Positions 42,803 through 51,814 are shown, counted from the stretch's first letter. The stretch: 64,000 nt of DNA from Flavobacterium sp. 245 (GCF_004362055.1 NZ_SNXB01000007.1:237309-301308); one strand, 5' to 3'. The notes: generated by a model from the sequence alone, not told the origin. Translations and numbers: made by a program.

Positions 42803-42895
42803 GAAAAGGAAAAACAGGAAAAGGCTAAAGAAGAAAAAGCGAAACAGGAAAAGCAAAAAGAACAAGATGCTAAAAAAGAGCCTGAAAAAAAATAA
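42803..42895 (+). pseudogene. Cut-off tail of the MCE protein
   Basis: Thirty in-frame codons (EKEKQEKAKEEKAKQE...EPEKK) follow the premature TAG of the MCE gene and end in TAA. Composition and frame continue those of the upstream tail, so in an ancestral or readthrough form the protein would have been about 280 residues. It is unlikely to be translated on its own. Confidence 0.6.
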
Positions 42896-42910
42896 TAAAA
42901 TTTCTACGCC

Positions 42911-45757
42911 ATGAAAACTTCACATAAAAATATAAGCCTTAAAATTCTAAAATGGACTGGAATCACGATAGCAGGAATACTACTATTGCTTTTCCTGCTC
43001 CCTCTTTTATTTCCCGGAAAAATTGCCTCAGAAGTTAAAAAAATAGCCAATGAACGTTTAGATACGAAACTGGAATTTTCGAAATCGAAACTTTCCTTTT
43101 TTACACACTTTCCTTCGTTGACAGTTTCATTAGATGATTTGTCCATGACGGGTTCTGCGCCTTTCAGTAATGATACTTTATTAAAAGCAGATCAAGTTGC
43201 ATTTGGTATAAATATTAAGAGATTAATTTTTGACAACGAAGTCAAAATAAATAAATTATATGTGTCTGATGCCTTAATAAATGTAATGGTAAATGAAAAA
43301 GGACAAGCCAACTATAATATTTATGTAGCGCCCGAAGATCGAAAAGATAAAAAAGATCCCAATGCGCCCGAAGAAGGAACAGCGATTCGGTTAGAAAGAA
43401 TCGATCTAAAAAATTGCCATGTTAAATATAATGACCGATCGGCTAAAGTTTTAGTAGATGCGCGAGGATTCAATTATATTGGAAAAGGAAACCTTAGCGA
43501 TGATATATTTGATTTAAGTACCAATGCAGAAATTGACAATCTTGATTTCTATTATGACCGAACAGGCTATTTGAGAAGAAAAAATGTAAGCGCCGATTTA
43601 ATTACGCGCATCAATACACATGCCCTTTCGTTTATTCTGCAAAAAAACGAGCTTCATATCAATAAACTGCCCTTAAAATTTACTGGGCTTTTTACTATTT
43701 TAAGAGATGGCTATAAAATCAATATCAAGGCTGCTTCAGAAAATACAACTGTCAAAGATTTACTGTCTGTAATGCCACCAGAATACTTAACCTGGTTGGA
43801 AAAAACAGATATTTCGGGCAGAAGTGATCTGCTTTTTACTTTTAAAGGAGATTATAATGTTGCCAAAAAACAAAAACCAAATTTAGCTTTCAATCTAAAA
43901 ATCGATAATGGTGCTGTAAATTATAAAAATGCTCCGGTACCGCTGACTGATTTTCAAATGGATTTGAATGCGATTCTTCCTTCTTTAGATAGGGAACAAC
44001 TCTTAGTAAATCTTCGAACTTTTAAATTTAAAGTTGGCGAAAAAGATTATTTCAATGCCTATTTGCACAGCAAAGGTTTTACTGAAATGACAATAGATGC
44101 CAGTGTAAAAGGCGCACTGGATCTTGGGGTTGTCGATGCCGCTTTGGGCTTAAATTCGGTTGACTTAAAAGGTATTTTAAAAACAAATATTAAAGCCAAA
44201 GGTATTTTCAGCACTTCAAAAAAACTATTTCCAAAAACAATTGGTGGTATTGCACTGCACAACGGCTGGCTCAAAACCAACTCCTATCCTAACCCCATTA
44301 CCAATATTACTTTTGTTGCTAATGTGCTAAATAAAGCGGGCACTTATCAAGATTTGATTGTGGCCGTGGCTCCGGCATCGTTTGTTTTTGAAGGAAATCC
44401 GATGTATGTAAATGCAACACTTTCTGACTTTAATGATTTGGCTTACAATGCCAAAATTAAAGGCGAATTGAATGTGGGAAGAATTTATCAGGTTTTCTCT
44501 CAAAAAGGAGTTGATGTAACTGGTTATGCAAAAGCCGATTTGTCTTTAAAAGGAAAACAGAGTTATGCTACAACCGGACAATATGATAAACTGGATAACC
44601 GCGGTACAATTCTGCTGAAAAATATTAAAGCAACCTCAGAACTTTTTCCGAAGGCTTTCTTTATTAAACAAGGAAATTTCCGTTTTCAGAATGAAAAAAT
44701 GTGGTTTGAAAAATTCAATGCCACTTACGGAAAATCAGATTTTGATATTAACGGATATCTTTTAAATACTATCAATTATTTTCTTGAATCGCACGGAACA
44801 TTGAGTGGCAATTTTGGATTGAAATCAAAACTAATTAATGTTGATGAATTTATGGCACTTGAAAAAGGAGAAAACAAAGATCGAAAACTCGAAGTTGATT
44901 ATGCCAAAGAAGATCATCCAAAAATGAGTGGTGTCGTTATGATTCCGAAAAATTTGAATGTTTCTTTAAATGCAACTGCTGAAAAAGTCGAATACAACGG
45001 TTTGGTTTTAAACAAACTTGCAGGTAAAACCGGAATTGAAAAAGGTAATTTTTATTTGCAAAATGCCACTTTTAATATCATTGACTGCTTATTAGGAATT
45101 GATGCTTCATACAAAGACGAATCACCGACAACGGCTCATTTTGATGCTCATTTTACTGCTAAAGATTTTAGCGTACAACGTGCATACAAAGAAATCCCGA
45201 TGTTTCATGATATGGTAACTGTAGCCGAAAAAGCGCAGGGAATTATCTCTGTTGATTATACAGTTAAAGGCGATTTGAACGGAAATATGGGGCCTATTTA
45301 TGAATCACTTGAAGGAGGCGGTACAATAAATCTGCGTGATGTTCAGGTTAAAGGATTGAAACTATTTGACGGAATCAGCTCTAAAACAGGACAAAAAGGC
45401 CTTGATAATCCTGATATGAAGGGAATTGAAATTAAATCTACAATCGATAACAACTTAATTTTTATTGAGCCATTTACTTTTTCTGTTGCCAGTTTTAAAC
45501 CCACAATAAAAGGTACCACCAGTTTTGATGGACTACTGGATTTAAGAATGCGATTAGGGTTGCCACCTTTTGGAATTATTGGTTTTCCAATTGTAATAAC
45601 AGGTACCCATGAAGATCCTAAAATAAAAATATTCAGTAAAACAGGACAAAAAATCGATGAGGCAGTTTATGATGAAAAACATAATAAAGTAATAAGAGAA
45701 GAAAAGGTAAGCAAACCCAAAAAATCAAATCCAAATGAAAACAAAAAATCAAAATAA
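42911..45757 (+). CDS. AsmA-like giant protein
   Basis: A 948-residue protein with one N-terminal membrane helix (residues ~15-35) and a long beta-rich body. The AsmA N-terminal pattern is visible in FPGKIASEVKKIANERLDTKLEFSKSKLSFFTHFPSLTVSLDDLSMTGSAPF, and the AsmA-like C-terminal region in EGGGTINLRDVQVKGLKLFDGIS...GTTSFDGLLDLRMRLGLPPFGIIGFPIVITGTHEDPKIKI. AsmA-family proteins in other bacteria form periplasmic bridges that carry phospholipid to the outer membrane. Location directly after the Mla genes fits a lipid-bridge role here. It overlaps the next gene by 23 bases. Confidence 0.88.
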   Translation: MKTSHKNISLKILKWTGITIAGILLLLFLLPLLFPGKIASEVKKIANERLDTKLEFSKSKLSFFTHFPSLTVSLDDLSMTGSAPFSNDTLLKADQVAFGINIKRLIFDNEVKINKLYVSDALINVMVNEKGQANYNIYVAPEDRKDKKDPNAPEEGTAIRLERIDLKNCHVKYNDRSAKVLVDARGFNYIGKGNLSDDIFDLSTNAEIDNLDFYYDRTGYLRRKNVSADLITRINTHALSFILQKNELHINKLPLKFTGLFTILRDGYKINIKAASENTTVKDLLSVMPPEYLTWLEKTDISGRSDLLFTFKGDYNVAKKQKPNLAFNLKIDNGAVNYKNAPVPLTDFQMDLNAILPSLDREQLLVNLRTFKFKVGEKDYFNAYLHSKGFTEMTIDASVKGALDLGVVDAALGLNSVDLKGILKTNIKAKGIFSTSKKLFPKTIGGIALHNGWLKTNSYPNPITNITFVANVLNKAGTYQDLIVAVAPASFVFEGNPMYVNATLSDFNDLAYNAKIKGELNVGRIYQVFSQKGVDVTGYAKADLSLKGKQSYATTGQYDKLDNRGTILLKNIKATSELFPKAFFIKQGNFRFQNEKMWFEKFNATYGKSDFDINGYLLNTINYFLESHGTLSGNFGLKSKLINVDEFMALEKGENKDRKLEVDYAKEDHPKMSGVVMIPKNLNVSLNATAEKVEYNGLVLNKLAGKTGIEKGNFYLQNATFNIIDCLLGIDASYKDESPTTAHFDAHFTAKDFSVQRAYKEIPMFHDMVTVAEKAQGIISVDYTVKGDLNGNMGPIYESLEGGGTINLRDVQVKGLKLFDGISSKTGQKGLDNPDMKGIEIKSTIDNNLIFIEPFTFSVASFKPTIKGTTSFDGLLDLRMRLGLPPFGIIGFPIVITGTHEDPKIKIFSKTGQKIDEAVYDEKHNKVIREEKVSKPKKSNPNENKKSK

Positions 45758-46271
45758 AAACAGTGCTTTCGAAAAGTTTGCAAGTACGGTTTGCAAAGCG
45801 ACAGGAAGCACGCCGGCATTTATTATTGCTTTTTTAATTGTTGTTGTCTGGGCAGTCTCTGGACCATTTTTTGATTATTCAGAAACATGGCAGCTTGTTA
45901 TTAATACCGGAACAACAATTATCACTTTTTTAATGGTTTTCTTAATTCAGAAAGCTCAAAATAAAGATTCACTTGCCATTCAGTTAAAGTTAAACGAATT
46001 AGTTGCTTCAAATGAATTGTCTAGTAATAGCCTCGTTGATATTGAAAGTATGACGGAAGAAGAAATGGAAATCATTCAAAAATATTATCGAAGACTGAGT
46101 GAGCTTGCAAAAAAAGATGAAAGCATTAGAACATCACATTCTATTGCAGAAGCGCATGAACAGCATGAGCGAAAAGACAAAAATAGAAGTGAAAATAAAG
46201 CCAAGGATAAACCGGCTAAAAAAATAAAAACTACAGCTAGTACAAAAACCACCAAAACTACCAAAAAATGA
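45735..46271 (+). CDS. Low-affinity-iron-permease-like membrane protein
   Basis: A 178-residue protein with two membrane helices (about residues 28-48 and 58-76: PAFIIAFLIVVVWAVSGP and INTGTTIITFLMVFLIQKAQNKD), followed by KLNELVASNELSSNSLVDIESMTEEEMEIIQKYYRRLSELAKKDESIR. This is the low affinity iron permease (Fet4-like) family pattern found in bacteria. The last ~40 residues are a Lys/Thr-rich disordered tail. Its start lies within the AsmA-like gene and its stop overlaps the FAD oxidoreductase start, so all three are coupled. Iron transport by the bacterial members is not established. Confidence 0.8.
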   Translation: MKTKNQNKNSAFEKFASTVCKATGSTPAFIIAFLIVVVWAVSGPFFDYSETWQLVINTGTTIITFLMVFLIQKAQNKDSLAIQLKLNELVASNELSSNSLVDIESMTEEEMEIIQKYYRRLSELAKKDESIRTSHSIAEAHEQHERKDKNRSENKAKDKPAKKIKTTASTKTTKTTKK

Positions 46272-47467
46272 AACTACGCTCCACAGAAACTTTTTGGCCT
46301 TTGAAATACAAAATGCAGGCTAGTTATCCGTCTTTAGATTCAGATATCGAAACACCGATATTAATCATTGGAGGCGGAATTACAGGCGCATTGATTGCTT
46401 ACAAATTAATTAGCGACGGAAAGAAAGTAGTTTTAGTTGACCGACGCGACGTTTGTAACGGAAGCACGGCCGCAAGCACGGCTTTACTCCAATACGAAAT
46501 TGATGTTTCGTTGCATGAATTAATCAAATTACGTGGAGCAGACTGTGCAATAAACAGCTACCGCAACGGTAAAAAAGCAATTTTTGACTTGCGAATCATT
46601 ATTGATACCATAAAAAGCGACTGCGAGTTTGAGTTTAAAAAAAGTATTTATTTCTGCAGTCTCAAAAAAGATATTCCGTTTTTAAAAAATGAATTCAAAA
46701 CCAGAAAACAACATGGTTTTGATGTTAACTGGCTCAGTAAAGCGGAATTAGAAACAATGGGATTAAAAGCAATTGCAGCAATAGAATCAAAAACCGCAGC
46801 TGTGGTGGATCCTTTTCATCTGGCTCAAGATTTAATTTCATATTGTCAAAATGAAGGAATGAAAGTTTTTGATCGCACGAATATCGAATCCATAAAAAGT
46901 CAAGGTGGAAAATTTATTGCTGAGACAGCAAATGGAAACTTTATTATGGCAAATCATATTATACATTGTTCGGGATATGAAAGTACTGAAACGCTGAAAG
47001 AGAAAGTTGTCGATTTAAAAAGCACGTACGTCATTGCATCTGAAAGTTTGCCCGATTTGCCTGCTGTTTTCAAAAACTCAATTTTATGGGATACTTCAAA
47101 TCCGTATTTGTATTTTCGAGCAACTTCAGATAATAGACTGATTGTAGGCGGTGGAGATGAAGATTTTTTAGATTCCAAAAAACGAGATAAGTTAATTCCA
47201 AAAAAAGAACAATATATGCTACGATCCTTTCGAAGAAAATTTCCAAATATCAACTTTAAACTCGATTATTCCTGGGCGGGAACATTTGGTGAAACAAAAG
47301 ACGGTCTTCCCTATTTTGGAAAACCAGATCCTAAAAAAAATGAACATTATGTCCTAGGTTTTGGCGGCAACGGAATCACTTTCAGTATCATCGGAATGAA
47401 TTCTATTCTGGATTCCATCAATGGTAAAAATAATATGGATTTGGAATATTATCGATTTGGGAGATGA
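46268..47467 (+). CDS. FAD-dependent oxidoreductase (DAO family)
   Basis: A 399-residue flavoprotein. The dinucleotide-binding motif LIIGGGITGALIAYKLISDGKKVVLVDRRDVCNGSTAAS begins near residue 28 and the family C-terminal block is DYSWAGTFGETKDGLPYFGKP...FGGNGITFSIIG. This matches the D-amino-acid-oxidase superfamily, including gamma-glutamylputrescine and glycine oxidases, which oxidise amines with release of H2O2. The ATG overlaps the previous stop (ATGA). Its link with the lipid-transport genes is unexplained, and the substrate cannot be read from sequence. Confidence 0.85.
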   Translation: MKLRSTETFWPLKYKMQASYPSLDSDIETPILIIGGGITGALIAYKLISDGKKVVLVDRRDVCNGSTAASTALLQYEIDVSLHELIKLRGADCAINSYRNGKKAIFDLRIIIDTIKSDCEFEFKKSIYFCSLKKDIPFLKNEFKTRKQHGFDVNWLSKAELETMGLKAIAAIESKTAAVVDPFHLAQDLISYCQNEGMKVFDRTNIESIKSQGGKFIAETANGNFIMANHIIHCSGYESTETLKEKVVDLKSTYVIASESLPDLPAVFKNSILWDTSNPYLYFRATSDNRLIVGGGDEDFLDSKKRDKLIPKKEQYMLRSFRRKFPNINFKLDYSWAGTFGETKDGLPYFGKPDPKKNEHYVLGFGGNGITFSIIGMNSILDSINGKNNMDLEYYRFGR

Positions 47468-47478
47468 TTTTAAAAGGT

Positions 47479-47744
47479 GCTGAGATGCTAAGATTCTAAG
47501 ATACTGAGGTTCTGAGATTCTAAGATGCTAAGATTCTGAGATGCTGAGTTTTTTTGCTATGTAAAATTGATCTAAAAAAAACTAAGATTCTAAGTTTGGA
47601 GCCTCAAAGTTTTCACCTTGAACCTCAGCGACTCAAAATCTTAGTCTATTTTCACATCTATATTAAGCTACCCAAAATCTCAGAATCTCAGAGTCGTAGT
47701 ATCTCAGAACCTCAGTATCTTAGAATCTCAGAACCTTAGCAACT
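47479..47744. repeat. Inverted octamer arrays (G-N3-CTAA type)
   Basis: Bases 47479-47548 are eight or nine 8-nt units of the type gctgagat / tctaagat. A complementary array lies at 47677-47744 and reaches into the end of the AraC gene. About 128 bp separates them, so a long imperfect hairpin can form. Shorter arrays of the same type are at 51506-51529 and 63761-63792. Confidence 0.85.
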
Positions 47745-48770
47745 TATATTAAACTTATACTCTTTTGGGCTGCAGTTGAATTTTTGTTTGAAGATTTTCG
47801 AGAAATAACTTCTGCTGGTGAAACCAATGCAATACACAATTTCTGAAATATTAAGATCAGAAGTGCGCATTAAAATTTCGGCTTTTAAAACCCTCATGTG
47901 TGTGATATAATCGTTGACAGTTCGGTCGTGAATCATTTTAAAACCTTCTTGAAGTTTGCTTGGCGATAATCCAGATTTTTTGCTCAGCGATTTAATCGTA
48001 AAAGCTTCTTCTGGACTAGACTTGATAAATTCTGAAAGTTCTTTTATCTCTTCCATTTCTTTTAATGTCAAGCCATTAACATCTTTTGTAAAAGCATTCA
48101 AATCGTCACTGTGTTGCTGAATTTCCATTGCCAAAATAATTTTCAAAATCCCTTCTTTCAATAAATTTCTAACAATTCCGGTTTGCGTTACGGCATTAAG
48201 CTGTTCAATTTTTTCGGCAATTTTTAAATTATATGAACCCATATAAAAGAAATTCTCCGTTGCATTATTTTCAAAAAAAGTTTCTTTTACCTTTTGGTTT
48301 AGTGATGGCATCAAATATGGCTGTTCGGTTTGAGTTCCAACAATAATCAGCGTTAGTTTAGTATTGACATCTTTCTCAAAAAACAAAACATTATCCTGAT
48401 CCTTATCCGAAGTCAAAATTGCAGTCTGAAAAGTTTTAAACTTTCTTTCTTCGCCGTTAATTCCAAAACTGTGCGATAAACTGCCTTTTGAGCAATACGC
48501 AAAATAAACAGGCGTTGACAATACGTTTAAAAAATCCATTCTAACAGCTGTCGAAAATGTCATATCAAACTGAACGTATGAAATATTATCACTAAAAGAA
48601 GCGCCAGTTATAGTTCCTTTTGCAAAACTATTATTAATTTCAAGCGTATATTCATCAAAATCAAAAGCTATTTTTCCGTCAAAATTATCATTCAATTCAT
48701 CAAATACCGTTTGAATTTGCTCTGTATGTATGGTAACTATTTTCATTTTGCGTACATTTAAATTTGACAT
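47736..48770 (-). CDS. AraC-family transcriptional regulator
   Basis: A 344-residue regulator; a second in-frame Met eight residues in (48746) is an alternative start. The C-terminal domain (about 240-344) has two helix-turn-helix motifs: FTIKSLSKKSGLSPSKLQEGFKMIHDRTVNDYITHMRVLKAEILM and NISEIVYCIGFTSRSYFSKIFKQKFNCSPKEYK, the AraC signature. The N-terminal half is beta-rich and probably an effector or dimerisation domain. Its stop lies inside the octamer repeat array. The divergent DNA-glycosylase gene starts 146 bp upstream. Confidence 0.9.
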   Translation of the reverse strand: MSNLNVRKMKIVTIHTEQIQTVFDELNDNFDGKIAFDFDEYTLEINNSFAKGTITGASFSDNISYVQFDMTFSTAVRMDFLNVLSTPVYFAYCSKGSLSHSFGINGEERKFKTFQTAILTSDKDQDNVLFFEKDVNTKLTLIIVGTQTEQPYLMPSLNQKVKETFFENNATENFFYMGSYNLKIAEKIEQLNAVTQTGIVRNLLKEGILKIILAMEIQQHSDDLNAFTKDVNGLTLKEMEEIKELSEFIKSSPEEAFTIKSLSKKSGLSPSKLQEGFKMIHDRTVNDYITHMRVLKAEILMRTSDLNISEIVYCIGFTSRSYFSKIFKQKFNCSPKEYKFNISC

Positions 48771-48916
48771 TTTACTTTTAGATTTCTTTTTAAAATCAAT
48801 AATTCAAAGTTCGGTCAAGCGTTCTTGAAAAATGTTATATAATTTTGGGGTTTTGTTTTATAATTACTTCGGAATGATAATTTTAACTCAAACAAAAAAA
48901 ATCTTAATTCAAAAAA

Positions 48917-49399
48917 ATGGAAAGTTTTTCGTTCGAACCCATCGCTACAAATGATTCCACAATTCTAATTCTCGGCACAATGCCTGGTACAAAGTCATTA
49001 GAGTTGAATCAATATTACGGGCACAATCAAAACAATTTTTGGAAATTCATGTTTACTATTTTCAAAGAAGATTTCTCATCTGATTATGAAATAAGAAAAG
49101 CTTTGCTAATAAAAAACAAAATTGCACTTTGGGATGTTTTGCAATATTGTGACCGAATAGGAAGTTTAGACAGCGCCATCAAAAACGAAATCGCAAATGA
49201 TTTTGAAACGTTTTTAAAACAACATCGAAAGATTACAACCATCTTCTTTAACGGACAAAAAGCACATGCCTTTTTTAAAAAATATGTTGCTCTAAAAAAA
49301 GCATATCAACTTCATACGCTTCCCTCTACAAGTCCCGCCAATGCTGGAAAATCTTTCGATTCAAAGTTAGCCGAGTGGAAAATCATTGGCACTTTATAA
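48917..49399 (+). CDS. DNA-deoxyinosine (hypoxanthine) glycosylase, UDG superfamily
   Basis: A 160-residue protein of the uracil-DNA-glycosylase fold. Motif 1 is ILGTMPGTKSLELNQYYGHNQNNFWKFMF, the middle IALWDVLQYCDRIGSLDSAIKNE fits the deoxyinosine branch, and motif 2 is LPSTSPANAGKSFDSKLAEW. This matches the DNA-deoxyinosine glycosylase family, which removes hypoxanthine from DNA for base-excision repair in the cytoplasm. It has no partner gene here and lies divergent from an AraC regulator. Confidence 0.85.
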   Translation: MESFSFEPIATNDSTILILGTMPGTKSLELNQYYGHNQNNFWKFMFTIFKEDFSSDYEIRKALLIKNKIALWDVLQYCDRIGSLDSAIKNEIANDFETFLKQHRKITTIFFNGQKAHAFFKKYVALKKAYQLHTLPSTSPANAGKSFDSKLAEWKIIGTL

Positions 49400-49666
49400 T
49401 TGAAGCAGTTGAAATAATATAACATTTTCAAATTAAAATATAACAAAAACCTTGACGCTCGATGTAACTTTACAACAAGAAATTAAAGCCAAAAAAGAAA
49501 AGTATTTTGATGCAAAATGAAGGCTTTTTTCAAATAAATAGAATTACAAACTGTAAAAGTTAAAGTATAAAGAAAACATTGGTTATGTTAGTTTATTTTG
49601 AGAAATAAAGCTATTCTAATTTTTAGAGTAGCTTTGTTTTTTTAATCAATACCTAAAAATGTCATT
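49400..49666. other. Intergenic region with terminator
   Basis: The 267 bp contain a terminator at 49607-49643. A plus-strand reading TLTLDVTLQQEIKAKKEKYFDAK (about 49454-49520) ends in a stop but has no convincing start, so it may be a relic or chance. Confidence 0.4.
49607..49643 (+). terminator. Intrinsic terminator
   Basis: AAAGCTATTCTAA pairs with TTAGAGTAGCTTT apart from one wobble, and seven T residues follow. It is 208 bases after the glycosylase stop, so the transcript has a long 3' part or another short transcript ends here. Confidence 0.75.
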
Positions 49667-50101
49667 ATGAAAGTTCAAACCTATTACAATCACATACGGT
49701 TTTACACACCTCATCATTTTATATATTATCCCGTTTTAACGATTTTTTTAATTTTCAGCATCTATTTTGCCTGTACTACAAATGATGCGCTTATTTGGTC
49801 GTTTATCAGTGTAGGTTTCATTTTTCTATTCTTTTTAGCTTTTATGCTCCGTCAACATTATGCTTTGATTTTACAAAACCGAATCGTGCGTTTAGAACTA
49901 CGTTACCGCTATTTCACCCTTACAGGGAAAAGACTCGAAGAATTTGAATACAAATTAACCGACGATCAATTATTTGCTCTGCGTTTCGCACCGGACAACG
50001 AGTTTTTACCGCTTCTTGAAGATGCTATTAAAAACAACCTCGCCGGCGACTCCATCAAAAAAGCAATAGTCCACTGGAAAGCAGATTATGATAGGGTTTG
50101 A
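49667..50101 (+). CDS. DUF6526-like membrane protein
   Basis: A 144-residue protein with two membrane helices (about 21-40 and 44-63) and a cytoplasmic C-terminal part (LRQHYALILQNRIVRLELRYRYFTLTGKRLEEFEYKLTDDQLFALRFAPDNEFLPLLEDAIKNN). The pattern YYNHIRFYTPHHFIYYPVLT and RLELRYRYFTLTG is what I associate with the DUF6526 family of Flavobacteria. Function is unknown. A heptamer-repeat array begins 25 bases after its stop. Confidence 0.65.
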   Translation: MKVQTYYNHIRFYTPHHFIYYPVLTIFLIFSIYFACTTNDALIWSFISVGFIFLFFLAFMLRQHYALILQNRIVRLELRYRYFTLTGKRLEEFEYKLTDDQLFALRFAPDNEFLPLLEDAIKNNLAGDSIKKAIVHWKADYDRV

Positions 50102-50125
50102 TTTGGTTTTTAGTGATTAGTTCCC

Positions 50126-50302
50126 AGTCCTAAGTCCTAAGTCCTAAGTCCTAAGTCCTAAGTCCTAAGTCCTAAGTCCTAAGTCTAAAGTCTAAAGTCT
50201 AAAGTCTAAATTCTAAAGTCTAAATTCCAAAGTCTAAAGTCTAAAATCTAAAAATCCAAAAATCTAAAAATCCAAAAATCTAAAAATCCAAAAATCTAAA
50301 AT
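50126..50302 (+). repeat. Heptamer tandem array (agtccta to agtctaa to aaatcta)
   Basis: About 25 units of seven bases: eight copies of agtccta, then agtctaa, then a looser region of aatctaaa and atccaaaa. The unit drifts from one end to the other but keeps the 7-nt period. Not coding. Confidence 0.9.
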
Positions 50303-50587
50303 AATCTGGGCGTGCCACCATTTAAAAAAAGGCCTGATCAACATTGCGTTCATCAGGCCTTTTTTTAAATGCTGTCGGGCTATCCGCGCTGCTTCGGCAG
50401 CATGCTCCTATCCCTCACGCGGCATCCGTTTTCAAAAGAAATTTTAGTCATCACAAAACACAATAAAGTTATTCAACTGATAATCAAATCAATTATCTAA
50501 ATAATAAACTATAAAAATTTAAATGAATGATTTTTTTTGTTAACTTTAAGTGTTAAAAATTTATCAAAAACTCTAAAATTAAATCCG
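50303..50587. other. Intergenic region with terminator and repeat element
   Basis: After the terminator at 50324-50366, bases 50371-50435 contain a GC-rich sequence (gctgtcgggctatccgcgct, gctcctatccctcacgcggc) resembling a dispersed flavobacterial repeat. The remainder is AT-rich promoter-like sequence before the outer-membrane protein gene. Confidence 0.55.
50324..50366. terminator. Strong bidirectional terminator
   Basis: A 15-bp perfect stem AAAAAAAGGCCTGAT / ATCAGGCCTTTTTTT around a 13-base loop. It can stop transcription in either direction. Confidence 0.9.
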
Positions 50588-51496
50588 ATGAAAAAATTAA
50601 TTTGTTTTATGATACTTTGCCTCTTTTGGATTACGGCTAAAGCACAAAACACTGCCGAAATTCCAGCTGAAACTTTACCCGCCACAGAAAATCACTCAGA
50701 CGAATTTCAAAATTATGACCCTGAAGATTTGCCTTGGCACGCACGCCGATTTAAATTTACAGCCGGTGCATTTTTTCCAATAAATAACACCCAAGTCGAA
50801 GTGGGAAGCAATGACGGTGATTTTGGAAATTCGATCGATTTTGAGAAAGATCTCGGTTTTAATAAAAGCAGTGAATCATTTACTGCTGCTTTTGAATGGC
50901 GCATTTCAAGAAGATCAAGACTAGGTGCTGAATATTTTTATTTAAACAGAAGATCAACAAAAGTGCTTCAAAGAGATATAGAATTTGGTGATCATACGTA
51001 TCCCGTAAATGGAAGCGTTTCAGCATTTTTTGACAATCAGATTATTAGAGTATATTACGGTTACGCTTTTGTATCGAAACCAAAGTATGAAATAGGTGCC
51101 TTAATAGGTGCACACGTTATGTTAATAGACGTAGGTTTGGCCTTGAAAGGAGAAACACAGCAACTCACCTATAATGATAGTTTTGACGTGACGGCGCCAT
51201 TACCGGATATTGGAATTTGGGGAGAATTTGTATTAGGAAAAAAAGTGGGGCTTTATGCTAACATTAATTACTTTGCCCTAAAAGTAAATGATATTGACGG
51301 ACGTATCTTGAGCTACAACTTGACTGTATTATATAATATGTATAAAAACTTAAGTATAACAGCAGGATATACAGGTTTAAACATCAGAGTAGATGCTGAA
51401 AAAGAAAGACTGAATGGCTTCTTTAAATGGGGTTATAACGGACCAACAATTGCTTTAACTTATTCTTTTGGAAAACATATTCAGCTTCATAAATAA
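50588..51496 (+). CDS. Outer-membrane beta-barrel protein, unknown
   Basis: The ATG at 50588 gives 302 residues with a signal peptide (MKKLICFMILCLFWITAKAQ). An upstream in-frame start at 50537 would precede the signal and is rejected. After a proline- and acid-rich spacer, the body reads as paired amphipathic strands (RRFKFTAGAFFPINNTQVEVGSN, ESFTAAFEWRISRRSRLGAEYFYLNRRS, GPTIALTYSFGKHIQLHK) fitting an outer-membrane beta-barrel of the OmpA or OmpW size. I recognise no specific family. Octamer and TAACCGCAA-type repeats follow its stop. Confidence 0.75.
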   Translation: MKKLICFMILCLFWITAKAQNTAEIPAETLPATENHSDEFQNYDPEDLPWHARRFKFTAGAFFPINNTQVEVGSNDGDFGNSIDFEKDLGFNKSSESFTAAFEWRISRRSRLGAEYFYLNRRSTKVLQRDIEFGDHTYPVNGSVSAFFDNQIIRVYYGYAFVSKPKYEIGALIGAHVMLIDVGLALKGETQQLTYNDSFDVTAPLPDIGIWGEFVLGKKVGLYANINYFALKVNDIDGRILSYNLTVLYNMYKNLSITAGYTGLNIRVDAEKERLNGFFKWGYNGPTIALTYSFGKHIQLHK

Positions 51497-51538
51497 AGTT
51501 GCCAAGATACTAAGATGCTAAGGTTCTAAGTTTTTTTT

Positions 51539-51661
51539 ACCGCAATGCACGCAAAGGATTACGCGATGTTCGCAAAGTTTTTTAGACAAAGCTTTGCGAA
51601 CATCGCGTTTGTGTAAAATCTCTTAAATAAAAGACCTTTGCTTCCGATAGCTATGCGGTTA
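51539..51661. repeat. Palindromic element with ACCGCAA terminal repeats
   Basis: The ends ACCGCAA and its near-complement TGCGGTTA bound a perfect 17-bp inverted repeat (51561-51577 and 51592-51608) of cgatgttcgcaaag type. The same family is at 11230-11401, with a different core and a related ccgatagctat motif. Confidence 0.8.
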
Positions 51662-51683
51662 AATTTATGTTCAAAGTCAAGCA

Positions 51684-51769
51684 ACTTGAAACCTGAAACT
51701 TGAAACCTGAAACTTGAAACCTGAAACTTGAAACCTGAAACTTGAAACCTGAAACTTAAAACCTGAAAC
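51684..51769 (+). repeat. 14-nt tandem array (acttgaaacctgaa)
   Basis: Six copies of the 14-mer, itself two 7-mers (acttgaa, acctgaa); the last copy has one change (acttaaaacctgaa). A degenerate trace is at 11420-11456. Confidence 0.9.
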
Positions 51770-51814
51770 AAAAAAAAAAAAACAAGCCCGAAATCTCCTA
51801 AAAGAAATCGGGCT
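51770..51814 (-). terminator. Terminator of the PUL operon
   Basis: On the minus strand a stem AGCCCGA...TCGGGCT is followed by thirteen T residues (A run 51770-51782 on the plus strand). It lies about 47 bases after the GH97 stop and closes the long minus-strand operon. Confidence 0.85.

Noticed and set aside
42629..42865. Minus-strand frame rich in Phe and Leu opposite the MCE tail
   Set aside because: It is the shadow of the A/G-rich Lys/Glu coding repeat on the plus strand, and the low-complexity composition explains it.
49454..49520. Short plus-strand frame reading TLTLDVTLQQEIKAKKEKYFDAK
   Set aside because: No convincing start codon and no ribosome binding site; it may be a relic, but evidence is too thin for a gene call.
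50126..50302. Possible CRISPR array because of regular repeats
   Set aside because: The unit is 7 bases long with no spacers between copies, and no cas genes are in the window.
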